A DNA stretch of 64,000 nt, taken from positions 1 to 64,000 of the forward strand of contig NZ_JAHCST010000036.1 of NCBI RefSeq assembly GCF_018476525.1, in the 5' to 3' direction. Positions within the stretch are counted from its first letter, which is position 1; every line of letters starts with the position of its first letter. Position numbers and translations under genes: made by a program. Positions 51,379 to 58,640 of the stretch are shown in pieces. The stretch is from Acrocarpospora catenulata. GTDB taxonomy: Bacteria; Actinomycetota; Actinomycetes; Streptosporangiales; Streptosporangiaceae. The notes under the pieces are model-generated. The model saw only the letters and a program-made list of their open reading frames with translations, searched no databases and was not told where the DNA came from.

Positions 51379-52271
51379 ACGCCGGTGACCGGCCGGGGGG
51401 ACTGACTCCGGCCGGTCAGCCAGGGCAGGATCTTGGGCAGCGCGTCCAGCGCGCCGAAGTGCGCGACGCCCGTCTTCAGGGTGAGCGAGGCGGTCGGGAT
51501 GCGGTCGGCCAGCCAGAGCGAATGGCTGATCGGCGAGAAGACGTCCTCGGCGCCGTGCCAGAGCAGGACGGGCACCGTGATGTCGGCCGGGTCGAAGCCC
51601 CAGGGCCGGGCGAAGGCCACCGCGTCGTCGGCCCAGCCGTCGGCGGAACGGCGGAGCGCCTCGGCGTAGTTCTCCTCCAGCATCCTGCGGATACCGGTGT
51701 CGGAGACCACCCGCCGGTCGGGCTTGGGCAGTTCCGAGTAGAGCGAGGCGATGAGCCGTACCGGATTGGCCTTGATCTCGTCGGCGGTGGCCCTGAGCCG
51801 CTCGATCAGGTGGGTGCGGCCCTGCAGGGCGGCGGTGTACTCGGCGATGTTGGACTCGGTCATGCCGGCGAACCACTCCAGGCCCTCGGCGTCCCGCGGG
51901 GCGAGGCTGACCAGGGCGGCCGCCCGGGTCACCCGGTCGCCGAGCAGGGCCGCGCAGGCCAGCGCGTGCGGGCCGCCGCCGGAACGGCCGACCACCGCGA
52001 ACTTCTTCAGGCCCAGGGTGTCGGCGATCACCTGGACGTCCTCGGCGCAGTCGGCCACCCGGCGGCCGATGTGCGAGTCCGACTGGCCGTAGCCGGGGCG
52101 ATCGTAGGTGATCAGCCGTACCCCCAGCCGGTAGAGCAGGCCGCTGCGCGGCCGTGGCCCGAGGCGGCTGCCCGGCGTGCCGTGCAGTAGGAAGACCGGA
52201 TCTCCGGTGGGGACCCCCCGCTCCTCATATGACAGGAGTCGGTCCTCGGCCGCCTTCACGACCTCGGTCAA
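51366..52271 (-). CDS. Alpha/beta-fold hydrolase
   Basis: 301 aa. HGTPGSRLGPRP oxyanion loop, nucleophile elbow VGRSGGGPHA, acid in LLWHGAEDVFSPISHS and catalytic His in TGVAHFGALD. TTG start chosen because AGAGGAGGAA lies 4-13 bases upstream; longer frames reach back without a ribosome site. Substrate unknown; proline-iminopeptidase-like and ester hydrolases share these motifs. It converges on fxsT with a 13-bp overlap, so the two transcripts may interfere. A PHO-box-like array is upstream in the correct orientation for this gene. Confidence 0.88.
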   Translation of the reverse strand: MTEVVKAAEDRLLSYEERGVPTGDPVFLLHGTPGSRLGPRPRSGLLYRLGVRLITYDRPGYGQSDSHIGRRVADCAEDVQVIADTLGLKKFAVVGRSGGGPHALACAALLGDRVTRAAALVSLAPRDAEGLEWFAGMTESNIAEYTAALQGRTHLIERLRATADEIKANPVRLIASLYSELPKPDRRVVSDTGIRRMLEENYAEALRRSADGWADDAVAFARPWGFDPADITVPVLLWHGAEDVFSPISHSLWLADRIPTASLTLKTGVAHFGALDALPKILPWLTGRSQSPRPVTGVYQG

Positions 52272-52614
52272 CGGTTCCTCCTCTGGTAGATCGGCGGGTG
52301 TTCCCCGGGAGGAAAGCGTAAGGGTGCCGTGGAGCCAATGGGAGTCAGTGCCGGATGGCGCAAGACTCTCAAGCCCATCTTCGCCCACGCTGGCGCGGGG
52401 CTGAAGGCGACATCGTCAACCGTGGCGCTTTCGAGGGCAGACTGTCACCGATGGGCGCCAGATGCCAGAAGATGTGGGTATGGAGGAGACCTTGGGCCGG
52501 TGAGCCGTCGATGAACCGCTGGTGAACCACTGGTGAGGGTACCCGTCCATCTGAATGTTCTTTGGGCGGAATTGGCTGGAGCGGCGGCGCGGGCGCGGGA
52601 CGTAGCCTTGGTCT
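52272..52614. other. Divergent intergenic region, hydrolase / MoxR operon
   Basis: 343 bases with promoters for both flanking genes. The only clear structure is the four-unit 11-bp direct repeat described separately. Open frames crossing it lack codon bias and family resemblance. Confidence 0.55.
52495..52538 (-). promoter_or_regulatory. PHO-box-like array of four 11-bp direct repeats
   Basis: On the minus strand four consecutive 11-mers read CCTCACCAGTG, GTTCACCAGCG, GTTCATCGACG and GCTCACCGGCC. They fit the streptomycete PhoP direct-repeat unit, whose best-conserved part is GTTCACC. Their direction points to the alpha/beta hydrolase gene (start 224 bases further on), but repression of the MoxR operon 77 bases away on the plus strand is also possible. 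PhoP itself is not in the window. Confidence 0.55.
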
Positions 52615-53505
52615 GTGTGGGAACGGACGGCCCGGGCGGCTGACATCGCCTCTCCGGCGGCACTGGCCGCGCTGATGGAACAGCACGACTACCTCGCCGG
52701 AGAAGGGCTGGCCACCGCGGTCTTCCTGGCCCTGAAGATGGGACGGCCGCTCTTCCTGGAAGGGGAGGCGGGCGTCGGCAAGACCGAGCTGGCCAAGACC
52801 CTCGCCGCGGTGCTGGACGCCCCGCTCATCCGGCTCCAGTGCTACGAGGGCCTGGACGCGGCGCAGGCCCTCTACGACTGGGACTTCGCCCGGCAGCTGC
52901 TGCACCTGAAGGCGGCCGAAGCGGCGGGCGCCACCGACGTGAAGGCGCTGGAGGGGGAGATCTACGACCGCCGTTTCCTGATCGCCCGGCCGCTGCTGCG
53001 GGCGCTGGAGACGCAGCCGGCCGTGCTGCTGGTGGACGAGGTGGACCGGGCCGACGACGAGTTCGAGGCGTTCCTCCTGGAGGTGCTCTCCGACTTCACC
53101 ATCACCATCCCCGAACTGGGCACCGTGGCCGCCGCCGTCCCGCCGACCGTGGTGGTCACCTCCAACCGGACCAGGGAGGTGCACGACGCGCTGAAACGGC
53201 GCTGCCTCTACCACTGGCTGGAGCACCCGAGTTTCGACCGGGAGGTGGCCATCCTGCTGCGCCGCCTCCCCTCCTGCACCGAGGCCCTGGCCGGCCAGGT
53301 GGCCACCGCCGTCGCCCGGCTCCGGGAGGCCGACCTGGTCAAGCCGCCCGGGGTGGCCGAGACCCTGGACTGGACCGAGGCCCTGCTCACCCTGGGCGCC
53401 ACCCACCTGGACCCCGACCTGGCCGCCGCCACCCTGGGCGCGGTGCTGAAGTACCGCGAGGACCAGCAGCTGGTGGTCAAGAACGGCCTGCTCCGTGACG
53501 GCTGA
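52615..53505 (+). CDS. MoxR-type AAA ATPase (CoxD-like)
   Basis: 296 aa. Walker A EGEAGVGKTELAK (Lys56), Walker B VLLVDEVDRAD, sensor VVVTSNRTREVHDALKRRC. MoxR ATPases work with VWA proteins as chaperones that insert metal centres or activate enzymes; with a VWA gene overlapping it, and xdhC and mocA downstream, the likely client is a molybdenum hydroxylase (CO-dehydrogenase or xanthine-dehydrogenase family), as CoxD/CoxE are for Mo-Cu CO dehydrogenase. GTG start; the Mo enzyme structural genes are not in the window. Confidence 0.87.
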   Translation: MWERTARAADIASPAALAALMEQHDYLAGEGLATAVFLALKMGRPLFLEGEAGVGKTELAKTLAAVLDAPLIRLQCYEGLDAAQALYDWDFARQLLHLKAAEAAGATDVKALEGEIYDRRFLIARPLLRALETQPAVLLVDEVDRADDEFEAFLLEVLSDFTITIPELGTVAAAVPPTVVVTSNRTREVHDALKRRCLYHWLEHPSFDREVAILLRRLPSCTEALAGQVATAVARLREADLVKPPGVAETLDWTEALLTLGATHLDPDLAAATLGAVLKYREDQQLVVKNGLLRDG

Positions 53506-54598
53506 CCATCGGCTCGCCGGCTCACTGGTGGGTTCGCTGGTGGGCTTCGTCCGTACGCTCCGGGCGGCCGGGGTGCCCGCCGACCACGAACGCGCCCGGG
53601 GGTTCCTCAGCGCGCTGGCACACCTGGACCCGGCCAGCGAGCAGGACGTCTACTGGGCCGGGCGGCTCACCCTCTGCGCCGGGCCGGACGACCTGCCCCG
53701 CTACGACCGCTGCTTCGCCGCCTACTGGGCGGGGCTGCGGCCGGGGCCGGCCAGGCCGGCGATGACCGTCACGGTCACCCGGTACACCGCGACCCCGGCC
53801 GGCGCCAGGGAGCAGGGGGCCGAGTCCGACTCCAACGTGCTGCCCGCCACCGCCAGCCGGATCGAGGTGCTCCGCAACCGGGACGTGACCCGGCTCACCG
53901 AGGCCGAGCGGGCCGAGGTGCACCGCATGCTGGCCCTGCTCAGGACCGCTCGCGAGCAGCGCCGCACCCGGCGGTTCTCGCCCGCCGCGCACGGGGTGCT
54001 CGACCCGCGCAGGACGGTACGCGAGACGATCAGGCGGGGCGGCGAACCGGCCAGGCTCCGGCTGCGCACGCGGCGCTTCAAGCCCCGCCGGGTGGTCATG
54101 CTGGCCGACGTGAGCGGTTCGATGGCCGCCTACGCCGACACGCTGCTCCGGTTCGCGCACGCGCTGGTCCGCGCCGAGCCCCGGGCCACCGAGGTGTTCA
54201 GCGTCGGCACCCGGCTCACCCGGATCACCGCCGAGCTGCGCCACCGCGACCCGGCGACGGCCATGGCGGCGGTCTCCGGGGCCATCCCGGACTGGAGCGG
54301 CGGGACCCGGCTGGGCGAGGAGCTGCGGGAACTGCTCCGGCTCTCCGCCGCCAGGGGCGCGGTGGTGGTGATCGCCTCCGACGGCTGGGAACGCGGCGAC
54401 CCGGGCCTGCTGGCGGCGCAGATGGCCCGGCTCTCCCGGCTGGCACACCGCGTCATCTGGGTAAACCCGCACAAGGGGCACCCCGGCTACGAGCCGCTCA
54501 CCGCGGGCATGCGCGCCGCGCTGCCGTACGTGGACGAGCTGGTGGCGGGCCACAGTCTGGGGGCGTTCGAGGAGTTGGCGGAGCGGTTGAGTCAATGA
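53495..54598 (+). CDS. VWA-domain protein (CoxE-like)
   Basis: 367 aa. N-terminal helical region (LVGFVRTLRAAGVPADHERA), Arg-rich middle (RLRLRTRRFKPRRVV) and C-terminal VWA domain with MIDAS motif Asp205-V-Ser207-G-Ser209 (LADVSGSMAAYAD), later SGGTRLGEELRELL and VVIASDGWERGDPG. Partner of the MoxR ATPase (starts 11 bases before that gene ends). Its stop codon lies inside the left terminal repeat of palindromic repeat copy B. Confidence 0.88.
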   Translation: MTADHRLAGSLVGSLVGFVRTLRAAGVPADHERARGFLSALAHLDPASEQDVYWAGRLTLCAGPDDLPRYDRCFAAYWAGLRPGPARPAMTVTVTRYTATPAGAREQGAESDSNVLPATASRIEVLRNRDVTRLTEAERAEVHRMLALLRTAREQRRTRRFSPAAHGVLDPRRTVRETIRRGGEPARLRLRTRRFKPRRVVMLADVSGSMAAYADTLLRFAHALVRAEPRATEVFSVGTRLTRITAELRHRDPATAMAAVSGAIPDWSGGTRLGEELRELLRLSAARGAVVVIASDGWERGDPGLLAAQMARLSRLAHRVIWVNPHKGHPGYEPLTAGMRAALPYVDELVAGHSLGAFEELAERLSQ

Positions 54599-54681
54599 GA
54601 AAGGCGTGATGTGGACAGCCGCAGCGGCGAGTCACCGGTTCGGAGATCATGCGGCTGGTCATGGAACGGGTTTCTCATTGA
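54592..54681 (-). repeat. 90-bp palindromic repeat, copy B (inverted)
   Basis: Perfect 11-bp terminal inverted repeats TCAATGAGAAA / TTTCTCATTGA. On the minus strand the core is homologous to copies A and C (CCCGTTCCATGACCAGCCGC and ACTCGCCGCTGCGGCTGTCC). The VWA gene's TGA is part of the left end. Lies in the short VWA-xdhC gap and is in opposite orientation to copies A and C. Confidence 0.75.
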
Positions 54682-54695
54682 GAAGGGCGTGGGTC

Positions 54696-55796
54696 ATGCG
54701 TGATGTTCTGTCGCAGATCGTCCGATGGTGGGCGGCGGGGGAGCGCTTCGGGCTGGCCACCGTGGTGGGCACCTTCCGGAGCGCGCCCCGTCCGCCCGGG
54801 GCCTCGATGGCCGTGCTGGGCGGCGAGGCGGTCGGCAGCGTCTCCGGGGGCTGCGTCGAGGGCGCGGTGTACGAGCTGGCCCAGGAGGTGGTGGGGGACG
54901 GGCGGCCGGTGCTCCAGCGCTACGGGGTGAGCGACGACGACGCCTTCAGCGTGGGCCTGACCTGCGGCGGCATCATCGACGTCTTCGTGGAGCCGGTCTC
55001 CAGAGAGCTGTATCCGGAACTGGGCGAGATCGCCGCCTGCATCGAGAAACGGGAGCCGGTGGCGGTGGCCACCATCCTGTCAGGACCCGGCACGGCCGGC
55101 GCCCGCCGGGTGATCTGGCCGGACCACGCCTCCGGCACGCTCGGCTCCCGGCGGCTGGACGACGCGGTCGACGACGACGTGCGCGGCATGCTGGCCCAGG
55201 GCCTGACCGGCGTCCGCCGGTACGGGCCGCAGGGGGAGCGGCGGCTGGACGCCCTCCAGGTCTTCGTGCAGTCCTTCGCCCCCGCGCCGCGCATGCTGGT
55301 CTTCGGGGCCATCGACTTCGCCGCCTCGGTGGCCAGGATCGGCAAGTTCCTCGGCTACCACGTGGTGGTCTGCGACGCCCGGCCGGTCTTCGCCACCGGC
55401 AAGCGGTTCCCGGACGCCGACGAGGTGGTGGTCAAGTGGCCGCACGACTACCTCACCTCGACCACCGTGGACGAGCGTACGGTGATCTGCGTGCTCACCC
55501 ACGACCCCAAGTTCGACGTGCCGCTGCTGGAGGTGGCGCTGCGCACGCCCGCCGCGTACGTGGGGGCGATGGGCTCCCGGCGCACCCACGAGGACCGGCT
55601 GGCCCGGCTCCGCGAGGCCGGGCTGGGCGAGGTGGAGCTGGCCAGGCTGCGCTCCCCGATCGGCCTGGACCTGGGGGCCCGCACCCCGGAGGAGACCGCC
55701 GTGTCGATCGCGGCCGAGCTGATCCAGCTGCGCTGGGGCGGTTCCGGCCGCCCGCTCACCACGACCGAGGGGCGCATCCACGGGGACCAGCCCTAG
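54696..55796 (+). CDS. XdhC/CoxF-family molybdoenzyme maturation protein
   Basis: 366 aa. N-terminal XdhC_CoxI domain (LATVVGTFRSAPRPPGASMA, SVSGGCVEGAV, GLTCGGIIDVFVEP with the conserved Cys) and C-terminal Rossmann-like XdhC_C domain (MLVFGAIDFAASVARIGKFL, CVLTHDPKFD, AYVGAMGSRRTHEDR). Binds molybdenum cofactor, protects it during sulfuration and inserts it into the target enzyme. ATG chosen after repeat copy B with AGAAGGG upstream; frames starting inside the repeat are rejected. mocA follows without a gap. Confidence 0.9.
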   Translation: MRDVLSQIVRWWAAGERFGLATVVGTFRSAPRPPGASMAVLGGEAVGSVSGGCVEGAVYELAQEVVGDGRPVLQRYGVSDDDAFSVGLTCGGIIDVFVEPVSRELYPELGEIAACIEKREPVAVATILSGPGTAGARRVIWPDHASGTLGSRRLDDAVDDDVRGMLAQGLTGVRRYGPQGERRLDALQVFVQSFAPAPRMLVFGAIDFAASVARIGKFLGYHVVVCDARPVFATGKRFPDADEVVVKWPHDYLTSTTVDERTVICVLTHDPKFDVPLLEVALRTPAAYVGAMGSRRTHEDRLARLREAGLGEVELARLRSPIGLDLGARTPEETAVSIAAELIQLRWGGSGRPLTTTEGRIHGDQP

Positions 55797-56375
55797 ATGG
55801 CCGGGGTGACCGGGCTGCTGCTGGCCGCCGGTTCCGGCAGCCGGTTGGGCAGGCCCAAGGCGCTGGTGGAGTTCGCCGGGGAGCGGCTGGTGGACAGGGG
55901 AGTGCGGCTGCTGGAGGAGGGCGGCTGCCATCCGGTGGTGGTCGTGCTCGGGGCGGCCGCCGTACCGGTCAGGGGGGCGGTGACCGTCCTCAACCCGGAC
56001 TGGGCAACTGGCATGGCGTCCTCGCTGCGGGTGGGTCTGGCGGCGGTGCCGGACGCCTCGCCCGCCGTGGTCGTCGCCCTGGTGGACCAGCCGCTGGTAC
56101 GGCCCGCGGCGGTGGCCCGGCTGATCGAGGCGTTCCGGGCCGGGGCGGAGGTGGCGGTGGCCGGGTACCACGGCAAGCCCCGCAATCCGGTGCTCTTCCG
56201 GCGGGAGCGGGTGCCGGAGCTGGTGGCGACGCTGGCGGGGGACACGGGGGCGCGACCGTACCTGCGGGCCCACCCCGAGCTGGTCACCGTGGTGCCGTGC
56301 GAGGACGTGGGGGATCCGGCGGACATCGACTCGGCGGCCGACCTGGCCGCGCTGGCGGAGCGGGCGGCCTGGTGA
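55797..56375 (+). CDS. mocA: Molybdenum cofactor cytidylyltransferase-like protein
   Basis: 192 aa nucleotidyltransferase. LLLAAGSGSRLGRPKAL nucleotide loop, NPDWATGMASSLRVGL, and VVVALVDQPLV in which the Asp coordinates metal. Transfers CMP to molybdopterin to make MCD, the cofactor form of the xanthine-dehydrogenase/CO-dehydrogenase family. ATG directly after the xdhC stop (TAG-ATG). MobA (GMP-transferring) is less likely given the XdhC neighbour. Repeat copy C begins 33 bases after its stop. Confidence 0.87.
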   Translation: MAGVTGLLLAAGSGSRLGRPKALVEFAGERLVDRGVRLLEEGGCHPVVVVLGAAAVPVRGAVTVLNPDWATGMASSLRVGLAAVPDASPAVVVALVDQPLVRPAAVARLIEAFRAGAEVAVAGYHGKPRNPVLFRRERVPELVATLAGDTGARPYLRAHPELVTVVPCEDVGDPADIDSAADLAALAERAAW

Positions 56376-56408
56376 GGGCTGAAATGAGCCGAAATTTCGG
56401 GCGTTGGT

Positions 56409-56500
56409 ATTAACGAGAAATCCGTCCCATAGCCAGCCGCATGGCCTCCGACCAGGACACTCGCCGCTGCGGCTGTCCAGATCACGTATTTCTCATTAAT
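56409..56500 (+). repeat. 92-bp palindromic repeat, copy C
   Basis: Terminal inverted repeats ATTAACGAGAAA / TTTCTCATTAAT (one mismatch at the same place as in copy A), same orientation and length as copy A. Shares the inner CAGCCGC / TGCGGCTG pair and the CTCGCCGCTGCGGCTG core. Its right end supplies the TAA stop of the minus-strand EEP-family gene. Confidence 0.75.
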
Positions 56501-57383
56501 AGCGTAAGTCGGCGGTGGCTGCCCGGTGGTCGCTGCCGGCGGCCTCCAGCACTCCGGCGGCGACGGCCGTCATGCCCCGGAAGAGGATGTGGTCCGGCCG
56601 GGTGATCGGGAAGTTCGCCGGCCAGGTGAAGCCGAACCCGCGCCCGGCCTCCTCCTGCGCGTCGGCGAGCGGCGGCACCAGCTCCTCCCGGTGCCGGTCG
56701 GTGGTGGCCGTGTTCAGGTCGCCCAGCAGGACCAGCCGGCTGCTCTTGTCCGCCGCGACGAGCTTGCCCGCGGCGGCCAGCGTCTCGTCCCTGAACTCGG
56801 TCTCGCCGGGGCGGGCCGAGGCCAGGTGCATGACGTACACGGTCACCTCGCCCTTGGGCGCCTTCACCACCGCGCGCAGCGCGCGGGCCCAGCCCAGGCC
56901 CACGTCCACCTTGCGGGCCTCCGCCAGCGGGTAGCCGCTCCAGAGGCCGACCGTGCCGACCTGGAAGTGGTGCGGGTAGCGGGAGTTGAGCTCCTTGGCG
57001 GCCGGGCCGCCCGGGGTCAGCTCCTGGAGCGCGACCAGGTCGCGGCCCTGCGAGACCTCCCGTACGGCCGTCGCGGACAGGTCGTTGGAGACACCCACGT
57101 TGAGGGTGGCCACCGTCAGGTCCGCCGTGCCGCCGGGCGGGCTGCGCAGCAGGCTGGGGCCGAACATGACCCCCCAGACCAGGGCCGGGAGCAGCGCGAC
57201 CAGCAGGGTCGCCCGGTGCCTGGCGGCCAGCGCGGCGGCCAGCAGCACCGGCACGCCGAGCCCCAGCCAGGGCAGCACGCTCTCCAGCACGGCGGTCGCC
57301 CCGCCGAGCGCGGGCAGCAGCCGGTGACCCGCCAGCACCGCGGCCAGCGCGGCCGCGAGCACGATGACCGCACCTCTCAGCAA
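56496..57383 (-). CDS. Membrane-anchored endonuclease/exonuclease/phosphatase-family protein
   Basis: 295 aa. Two to three N-terminal membrane segments (AVIVLAAALAAVLAG; VPVLLAAALAARHRATLLVA) followed by an EEP-superfamily catalytic domain facing outward: VATLNVG, LVALQEL with the metal-binding Glu, LLGDLNT, and a terminal SDHRAATADL with the catalytic Asp-His. Substrates in this group range from nucleic acids to phosphodiester lipids; not determined. TTG start with GGGGAGGGAT upstream. The stop codon TAA is formed by the end of repeat copy C. Confidence 0.82.
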   Translation of the reverse strand: MLRGAVIVLAAALAAVLAGHRLLPALGGATAVLESVLPWLGLGVPVLLAAALAARHRATLLVALLPALVWGVMFGPSLLRSPPGGTADLTVATLNVGVSNDLSATAVREVSQGRDLVALQELTPGGPAAKELNSRYPHHFQVGTVGLWSGYPLAEARKVDVGLGWARALRAVVKAPKGEVTVYVMHLASARPGETEFRDETLAAAGKLVAADKSSRLVLLGDLNTATTDRHREELVPPLADAQEEAGRGFGFTWPANFPITRPDHILFRGMTAVAAGVLEAAGSDHRAATADLRY

Positions 57384-57492
57384 GATCCCTCCCCAGCCCT
57401 CGCATCCATCGTCCCGGACATATTGGACCGGTGGCCTCACGTGTACCCTCGGAATGCCAACGGAACAAGATTCGGTTGAGAGGGACGGCTTC

Positions 57493-58527
57493 ATGCGGAT
57501 CGGGATGGCTCTGGAGTACTCGGCAGGCTTCAAACAGACCGTGGAGGAGCTGGCCGACTTCGAGAAGGCCGGTCTGGACATCGTCTTCGTGGCCGAGGCG
57601 TACAGTTTCGACGCGGTCAGCCAGTTGGGGTACATCGCGGCCAGGACCGAGCGGCTGCGCATCGCCTCCGGCATCCTGCCGATCTACTCGCGCACCCCGG
57701 CGCTGCTGGCGATGACCGCGGCCGGCCTGGACTACGTCTCCGACGGGCGGTTCGTGCTCGGGCTCGGGGCGTCCGGGCCGCAGGTGATCGAGGGGTTCCA
57801 CGGCGTGCCGTACACGGCGCCGCTGGAGCGCACCCGGGAGATCATCGAGATCTGCCGGAAGGTGTGGCGGCGGGAGAGGCTGGAGTACCAGGGGCGGCAC
57901 TACACGCTGCCGCTGCCCGGCGGCACCGGTCTCGGCAAGCCGCTCAAGCTGATCAACACTCCGGTCCGGGAGCGGGTGCCGATCGTGATCGCCGCCATCG
58001 GGCCGAAGAACGTGGAGCTCACCGCCGAACTGGCCGAGGGCTGGGAGCCGATCTTCTACCTGCCGGAGAAGGCCGCCGAGGTCTGGGGCGGCGCGCTGGC
58101 CGCCGGGAAGGCCCGGCGGGACCCGGCGCTGGGCGAGCTGGACGTGGTCGCCCAGGCGCCCCTGGCCATCGGCGACGACGTCGAGGGCCTGCTCGAACTG
58201 ATCCGCCCGATGGCCGCGCTCTACATCGGCGGCATGGGCGCCAAGGGCCGCAACTTCTACAACGACCTGGCCCGCCGCTACGGCTACGAGAAGGAGGCCG
58301 AGCTCATCCAGGAGCTCTACCTGGCCGGCCGGAAGGAGGAGGCGGCCGCCGCGGTCCCGCGCGAGCTCCTGGTCAACATGTCCCTCATCGGTTCTGAGGG
58401 CTTCGTCCGCGACCGCGTCCAGGCCCTGCGCGACTCCGGCGTCACCACCATCAACGTCACCCCGATCGCCGCCACCCACGCCGACCGCCTCGCCCTGATC
58501 GAAAGGATCCGTGACATCGCCGACTGA
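57493..58527 (+). CDS. LLM-class F420-dependent oxidoreductase
   Basis: 344 aa luciferase-like monooxygenase fold. MRIGMALEYSAGFKQTVEEL, DIVFVAEAYSFDAVSQLGYI, RIASGILPIYSRTPALLAMT and RFVLGLGASGPQVIEGFHG fit the F420-binding branch (F420 phosphate site in the GLGASGPQV loop). Likely reduces or oxidises a small organic substrate using cofactor F420; substrate unknown. ATG with GAGAGGGA upstream. Monocistronic, ending at a bidirectional terminator. Confidence 0.88.
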   Translation: MRIGMALEYSAGFKQTVEELADFEKAGLDIVFVAEAYSFDAVSQLGYIAARTERLRIASGILPIYSRTPALLAMTAAGLDYVSDGRFVLGLGASGPQVIEGFHGVPYTAPLERTREIIEICRKVWRRERLEYQGRHYTLPLPGGTGLGKPLKLINTPVRERVPIVIAAIGPKNVELTAELAEGWEPIFYLPEKAAEVWGGALAAGKARRDPALGELDVVAQAPLAIGDDVEGLLELIRPMAALYIGGMGAKGRNFYNDLARRYGYEKEAELIQELYLAGRKEEAAAAVPRELLVNMSLIGSEGFVRDRVQALRDSGVTTINVTPIAATHADRLALIERIRDIAD

Positions 58528-58582
58528 CCCAGGGAAGAGCCGGCTGTGCGTGACGCACGGTTCGGGGCGGTCGGCTGTGCAT

Positions 58583-58609
58583 ACGGCACCATGACGGGCC
58601 AGGTGCCGT
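58583..58609. terminator. Bidirectional terminator
   Basis: ACGGCACC and GGTGCCGT form a perfect 8-bp stem with an 11-base loop, followed by TTT on the plus strand. It lies between the convergent F420-oxidoreductase and GH9 genes. Confidence 0.55.
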
Positions 58610-58640
58610 TTCCCACCCTCGGAGCCACCAGCTCATCGGC

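Noticed and set aside
54606-54695. N-terminal extension of XdhC starting inside repeat copy B
   Set aside because: The extra residues (MWTAAAASHRFGDHAAGHG) are encoded by the repeat and reappear as frames beside copies A and C. The conserved XdhC start is MRDVLSQIVRWW.
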